Of a stretch of DNA of 9,759 nt, positions 6,215 through 9,759 are shown piece by piece. Within the stretch, counting starts at the first letter, position 1, and every line of letters starts with the position of its first letter. The notes beneath the pieces were generated by a model. The model saw nothing but the letters and a program-made list of their open reading frames with translations, did not search any database and was not told the DNA's origin. The stretch is taken from NCBI GenBank assembly GCA_016303035.1, contig JAEDML010000037.1:1-9759 (forward strand). The letters run 5' to 3'. Source of the stretch: Clostridiaceae bacterium (GTDB lineage: Bacteria > Bacillota > Clostridia > Oscillospirales > Acutalibacteraceae). The position numbers and the translations under genes are program-made.

Positions 6215-7399
6215 TTATCTTCCCGAAAAATCATTGTCAAAGGTTATCACACAGCAGTAGGTCGGATTTATAAGCCGGGCTATTTTACAGATTTTTTCGT
6301 TAAGCTCACTGTTTGAAAGCTTTACCGAGGACGGCACCACAACGTCAAAAATTAAGTTTGTGCGGCTTTCTCCTGCCGGGGTCATACGGAAATCGTGCAG
6401 CGAAAGATTGTCGTCTATAAGCTTAATACCCTCTGTGATAGCGGCTTTCGCGGCTGACACCGTTTCATTGTTGCTGTCAATCGGGTCCATATGAATAACA
6501 AGCGAAATATTAAATTTTTCGCCGACAAGCTTTTCGCATAAATCTATATGCTCATGGCATTTTACAATGTCAATATCCTGCGGAACCTCGACATGAATTG
6601 AAGCAAACTGTCTGCCCGGACCGTAGTTATGTACTATAAGGTCGTGCACGCCTATAAAATCCTCAAACGACATTACCGTTTCTTCTATTCCCTTTATAAG
6701 CTCGCGGTCGGGCGGTGTTCCGAGGATACTGTCAAGCGTCTGCTTTGCGGTTGAAAAGCCCGAATAAATAATGAAGACCGCAACCCCTGCCGCCATAACC
6801 GCGTCAAGATTAAAGCCGATATCAAAGAACTTGGTAATAAGCACCGAAAGCAGAATGGCGCCCGTGGCAACCGAATCGTTAATACTGTCCTGCGCGGTGG
6901 CGGCTATCGCCTCCGAGCCGATTTTTTTTGACAGTTTACGGTTAAATACGAACATCCACGCCTTTAACAGCGCGGAGCACAGCAGTACGATTATCGCGCT
7001 TATAGGATATGTAGGAGCGGCGTCGCCGTTTATAAGTGATTTTGCCGAGGATATAAGCAGCTCAAAGCCGACAAGGATTATCGCCATGGCCACAACAAAG
7101 GCCGACATATATTCCATTCTGCCGTGACCGAACGGGTGGTCGCTGTCGGCAGGCTTTCCCGCCATTTTAAAGCCGATCATCGTAATTACCGACGAGCCCA
7201 TATCCGAAAGATTGTTAAGACCGTCGGCAATAATCGAAATACTTGAACTTAGAATTCCCGTTACGAGCTTTACCGAGCACAGCAGCAGATTACATATGAT
7301 TCCCACGGCGCCGCAAGCACCGCCGCATTTATTTCTTACCGCTTTGCTTTCAACATCATCGCCGTCTTTTAAAAAGAGGCCTATTATAAAGTCCGTCAT
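6215..7399 (-). CDS. Cation diffusion facilitator, probable manganese type, with duplicated C-terminal domain
   Basis: This 394-residue transporter of the CDF family exports divalent metal ions in exchange for protons. About six membrane helices fill 30-216. The transport-site residues are N62/D66 in helix 2 (NNLSD) and D171/D175 in helix 5 (DSIND). This NxxxD/DxxxD combination is typical of bacterial manganese CDFs such as MntE, whereas zinc members usually have a His in helix 5. The loop HPFGHGRMEY (88-97) is a family hallmark. The cytoplasmic dimerisation domain is at about 230-309. A second copy appears to follow at 313-394, since VHDL (251-254) and LHDF (334-337) start the same pattern, so the protein is longer than the usual 300 residues. 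ATG at 7399 has AAAGGA 8 bases upstream and overlaps the ddl stop by 4 bases. Metal choice is an inference. Confidence 0.92.
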   Translation of the reverse strand: MTDFIIGLFLKDGDDVESKAVRNKCGGACGAVGIICNLLLCSVKLVTGILSSSISIIADGLNNLSDMGSSVITMIGFKMAGKPADSDHPFGHGRMEYMSAFVVAMAIILVGFELLISSAKSLINGDAAPTYPISAIIVLLCSALLKAWMFVFNRKLSKKIGSEAIAATAQDSINDSVATGAILLSVLITKFFDIGFNLDAVMAAGVAVFIIYSGFSTAKQTLDSILGTPPDRELIKGIEETVMSFEDFIGVHDLIVHNYGPGRQFASIHVEVPQDIDIVKCHEHIDLCEKLVGEKFNISLVIHMDPIDSNNETVSAAKAAITEGIKLIDDNLSLHDFRMTPAGESRTNLIFDVVVPSSVKLSNSELNEKICKIARLINPTYCCVITFDNDFSGR

Positions 7400-8583
7400 G
7401 ACAATTTTCCTTTTGCACCCTTGCTTCCGAAGGCGGCTCCGGCAAGAATGTTGGTGTTTATCGCAAAGGTTAGGTTATCGCGGTTGCGAGCGCGGCGGAA
7501 GGCAAGCTCAATAAGCCTGTCAAGCATATCGGAGTATTTAAGCCCTGTCGCCTCCCACAGATAAAACGCAAGGGAACCGGGTATAGTGTTTATCTCGTTT
7601 GCGTAGACACGGTCGGTCGCGGTATCTATCATAAAATCTATTCTTACAACGCCGCCGGCGCCTATGGCCTTGAAGATTTTACAGGAAAGCTCCCGTATTT
7701 CTTCGGATTTTTCCTTCGGCAAATCGGCGGGAATTTTGCGCCCGAGCGATGCCATACCCTTACTGCCTGATTTTGAATTGCCCATATACTTGTCTTCATA
7801 CGACAATATTTCGTCGTGCATAAACGGCTCCTCACAGACGCTCGCTTCACAGCGGTCGGCGTCGCCCAAAACCGAGCAGTTTATTTCGCGCAGATTTTCA
7901 ATCGCGTGCTCTGCAAGCACCCTTTCCGAAAAAGAGAAAGCAAGGGTAAGTGCGTCGTCAAGCCCGTCAATATCGTTTACCTTTGTAATTCCCACGCTTG
8001 AGCCCAGGTTTACGGGCTTAACAATAAGCGGGAAACCGACATTTTCCTTGATTCGGTTTATACAGCCTTCGCGGTCGGCGGAATATTCGCGCGCGCGGAT
8101 ATTTATACAGTCAAGCACGGGTATTCCCGCGTTTTTCATAACATCCTTAAATGCGGATTTATCCATTCCCAAAGCGGAGGAGACAATATCGCACCCGACA
8201 TAGGGCAGACCGAGATATTCGAAATATCCCTGAATTGTGCCGTCCTCGCAATTGGTTCCGTGAACTATCGGAAAAGCAACGTCAATCACCCTGTCTTTAT
8301 GTTTTGAAAAAATTCCGTTTTTTAAATAGCTCATAACAACGCCGCCGTTCCTGCGGACAAGGGTTACAGGCTCGCTCTTTTTAAGTAAGCTCGGCAAATC
8401 GCGGTATTCCTCTATGGTGAAAAGCGCGTCGGAGGTGTACATCTCGCCGTCCTTGGTAACATAAATCGGAACAATATCGTATTTATCTCGGTTCATAGAA
8501 CGCATAGCCTGAACCGCGGAAATAATTGATACCTCGTGCTCTACCGAACGGCAGCCGAAAAAGACCGCAACATTTGTTTTCAT
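7396..8583 (-). CDS. ddl: D-alanine-D-alanine ligase homologue, divergent acceptor site
   Basis: This 395-residue ATP-grasp enzyme should join two D-alanines for the peptidoglycan stem peptide. SVEHEVSIISA (13-23) carries E15, equivalent to DdlB Glu15. HGTNCEDGTIQG (109-119) is close to the usual HGxxGEDGxxQG, with Cys for the Gly. NLGSSVG (192-198) is the substrate-Ser loop, KY (265-266) includes the Tyr that favours D-Ala as acceptor, VRIDF (313-317) has R314, and NEIN (329-332) holds metal ligands E330 and N332. NTIPGSLAFYLWEATG (332-347) replaces the common NTxPGFTxxSxxP, so the Ser facing the second D-Ala carboxylate becomes Tyr. The C-terminus is about 30 residues longer than usual. The start is ATG 8583 with GTGAGG 8 bases upstream; TTG at 8587-8589 would sit only 2 bases after that site. 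It follows murF by 15 bases. Confidence 0.9.
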   Translation of the reverse strand: MKTNVAVFFGCRSVEHEVSIISAVQAMRSMNRDKYDIVPIYVTKDGEMYTSDALFTIEEYRDLPSLLKKSEPVTLVRRNGGVVMSYLKNGIFSKHKDRVIDVAFPIVHGTNCEDGTIQGYFEYLGLPYVGCDIVSSALGMDKSAFKDVMKNAGIPVLDCINIRAREYSADREGCINRIKENVGFPLIVKPVNLGSSVGITKVNDIDGLDDALTLAFSFSERVLAEHAIENLREINCSVLGDADRCEASVCEEPFMHDEILSYEDKYMGNSKSGSKGMASLGRKIPADLPKEKSEEIRELSCKIFKAIGAGGVVRIDFMIDTATDRVYANEINTIPGSLAFYLWEATGLKYSDMLDRLIELAFRRARNRDNLTFAINTNILAGAAFGSKGAKGKLS

Positions 8584-8598
8584 AATCAAAACCTCACA

Positions 8599-9759
8599 TC
8601 AATTTAAGTAATTATCGGGCAGATCGTTTTCAAGCAATATAACCGTGTCCCTATCGGACAGCGGCGCGCAGACCGCCATTGCTTCTTTAAAGCTTGAAAC
8701 AACATAAACATTGTCGTGGTTAAAATCCGTAGTTTCAATAGCCGAAGTAAGCGGCTTTGAACGGTTTTTGCCTACAAGTATTATTATATCGCAATATTTT
8801 GCGGCTTCAAGCCCCAGATTATAGTTACATTCGTATTCCTTTTGACCGAGCTCAATAAGTCCCGGGGTTATGATGATTTTTTTCATACCGTCAAAAGAGC
8901 CGAGTACCCTTACCGCTTCAAGACAGCCTACGGGGTTTGCATTGTACGCGTCGTCTATTATAAGCGCGCCGTTCGGTCCGCCCGATTTAAGCTCCAGCCT
9001 GTGTTCGGCGGCTTTAAGAGTACCTACGGCGTATTTAATATCCTGCGGATGGACGCCCAGCATAAAAGCCAATGCCGCCGCGCCTACAATATCGCTTACG
9101 CTGTGAAGACCCAAAAGCTTGGTGGTTACCGATATTCGCTCGCCATCAAGCACTAAATCAAAGGCAGAGCCGTTTCTTCCGTAAACTATATTTTCGGCGT
9201 AAAATTCCGCGTCAGAGCCTACTTTGTAAACAGAATATTCTTTGTCGCTTATTCTCGCGGAAATTTCCTCGCTGTCGCCGTTTACAAGGATTGTTCCGCC
9301 CTTGCTTCTTACCGCGTCTGCCAATTCAAACTTGGTTTTAAACACATTTTCAACCGATTTAAAGGTATCAAGGTGCTGTTGGCCGACATAGGTTATAATT
9401 CCGTAATCGGGGTTTACAATATCGCAGATTTCCTTAATATCTCCGACCTTTTTAGCGCCCATTTCACATATAAATACCTCTGTGCCGTGTTTAAGGTCGT
9501 TCCTTATGGTTCTTACCACGCCCATAGGCGTATTAAAGCTTTGGGGAGTGGCTACAACATTGTATTTTTCACTTAAAATTCTTTTAAGAATAAATTTTGT
9601 CGTGGTTTTGCCGTAGCTGCCCGTAATGCCGACTACCTTAAGCGAGCCGTATTCGCGCAGAATCCTTTTTGCGTCGTTTACATACCACATAGCCGCCGCC
9701 TTTTCAATCGGCAGGGTCAAAAGACTGCAAACAAGGGCGAAAAGCGGCGTTATGAATGA
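8599..9759 (-). CDS. murF: MurF-like ligase with hydrophobic N-terminal region, 5' end beyond window
   Basis: The reading frame is open to the window edge, so the real start is outside; a TTG at 9718-9720 is not it. The 386 visible residues are numbered from the edge. Residues 2-15 (FITPLFALVCSLLT) are hydrophobic and look like the end of a membrane segment. The Mur-ligase P-loop GITGSYGKTTTK is at 44-55. ICEMGA (97-102), the carbamylatable-Lys region KTKFEL (141-146), EHRLE (252-256) and DDAYNANP (269-276) also fit MurF, which adds D-Ala-D-Ala to UDP-MurNAc-tripeptide in the cytoplasm. Ordinary MurF is soluble and ends with a KGSR-like motif; here the end reads LLENDLPDNY. This resembles a group of clostridial membrane-anchored MurF-like ligases I recall. 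It is first of the three visible genes of the operon. Confidence 0.85.
   Translation of the reverse strand, partial: SFITPLFALVCSLLTLPIEKAAAMWYVNDAKRILREYGSLKVVGITGSYGKTTTKFILKRILSEKYNVVATPQSFNTPMGVVRTIRNDLKHGTEVFICEMGAKKVGDIKEICDIVNPDYGIITYVGQQHLDTFKSVENVFKTKFELADAVRSKGGTILVNGDSEEISARISDKEYSVYKVGSDAEFYAENIVYGRNGSAFDLVLDGERISVTTKLLGLHSVSDIVGAAALAFMLGVHPQDIKYAVGTLKAAEHRLELKSGGPNGALIIDDAYNANPVGCLEAVRVLGSFDGMKKIIITPGLIELGQKEYECNYNLGLEAAKYCDIIILVGKNRSKPLTSAIETTDFNHDNVYVVSSFKEAMAVCAPLSDRDTVILLENDLPDNYLN

Noticed and set aside
6207..6229. Small 8-bp hairpin (TTTTCGGG with CCCGAAAA) over the stop codon of the CDF gene
   Set aside because: No U-tract follows on either strand, and a much stronger hairpin lies just beyond it.
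7396..9759. A vancomycin-resistance (van) cluster
   Set aside because: The ligase keeps the Tyr of the D-Ala-D-Ala type, and there is no vanH dehydrogenase, vanX dipeptidase or vanRS pair.
1..9759. CRISPR arrays, tRNA or rRNA genes, insertion sequences
   Set aside because: No regularly spaced repeats, no tRNA-like cloverleaf and no transposase or terminal inverted repeats were seen by eye.

Overview
The window looks like chromosomal DNA from an endospore-forming Firmicute of the class Clostridia, probably close to the Oscillospirales/Ruminococcaceae. The evidence is a GerA/SpoVAF-type spore germination gene, AGGAG-like ribosome binding sites, some TTG starts, sigma-A-type promoters and the gut-Clostridia flavour of several proteins. 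It is densely coding and I see no mobile element, RNA gene or CRISPR array. Ten genes are present, two of them cut by the window edges.

The left half (1-5209, minus strand) reads as one seven-gene operon, listed here in transcription order. It starts with a stand-alone left-handed beta-helix protein related to the GlmU acetyltransferase domain. A Nudix hydrolase follows, then two paralogous zinc-finger/DUF2628-type membrane proteins, the first of which has a prokaryotic RING finger. Last come galU, a YjjG-type HAD nucleotidase and the start of the spore germination gene. The genes overlap by 1 or 4 bases or are separated by 20-54 bases, and a strong promoter sits just upstream of the first gene.

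The middle holds a 180-base intergenic region (5210-5389) with two back-to-back promoters of almost mirror-image design. The rightward promoter drives a single-pass membrane protein of unknown function (5390-6130). A perfect 16-bp hairpin lies between that gene and the convergent operon from the right.

The right part (6215-9759, minus strand) is a three-gene operon. It encodes a MurF-like ligase with a hydrophobic N-terminal region that runs off the window, a D-Ala-D-Ala ligase homologue with an altered acceptor-site signature, and a manganese-type cation diffusion facilitator with a duplicated C-terminal domain. MurF and Ddl act in consecutive steps of peptidoglycan precursor synthesis; the role of the transporter beside them is inference.

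The window as a whole is concerned with envelope, sugar-nucleotide and spore functions. I see no clear new defence or mobile system. The most unusual parts are the RING/zinc-ribbon membrane-protein pair and the divergent MurF/Ddl pair.
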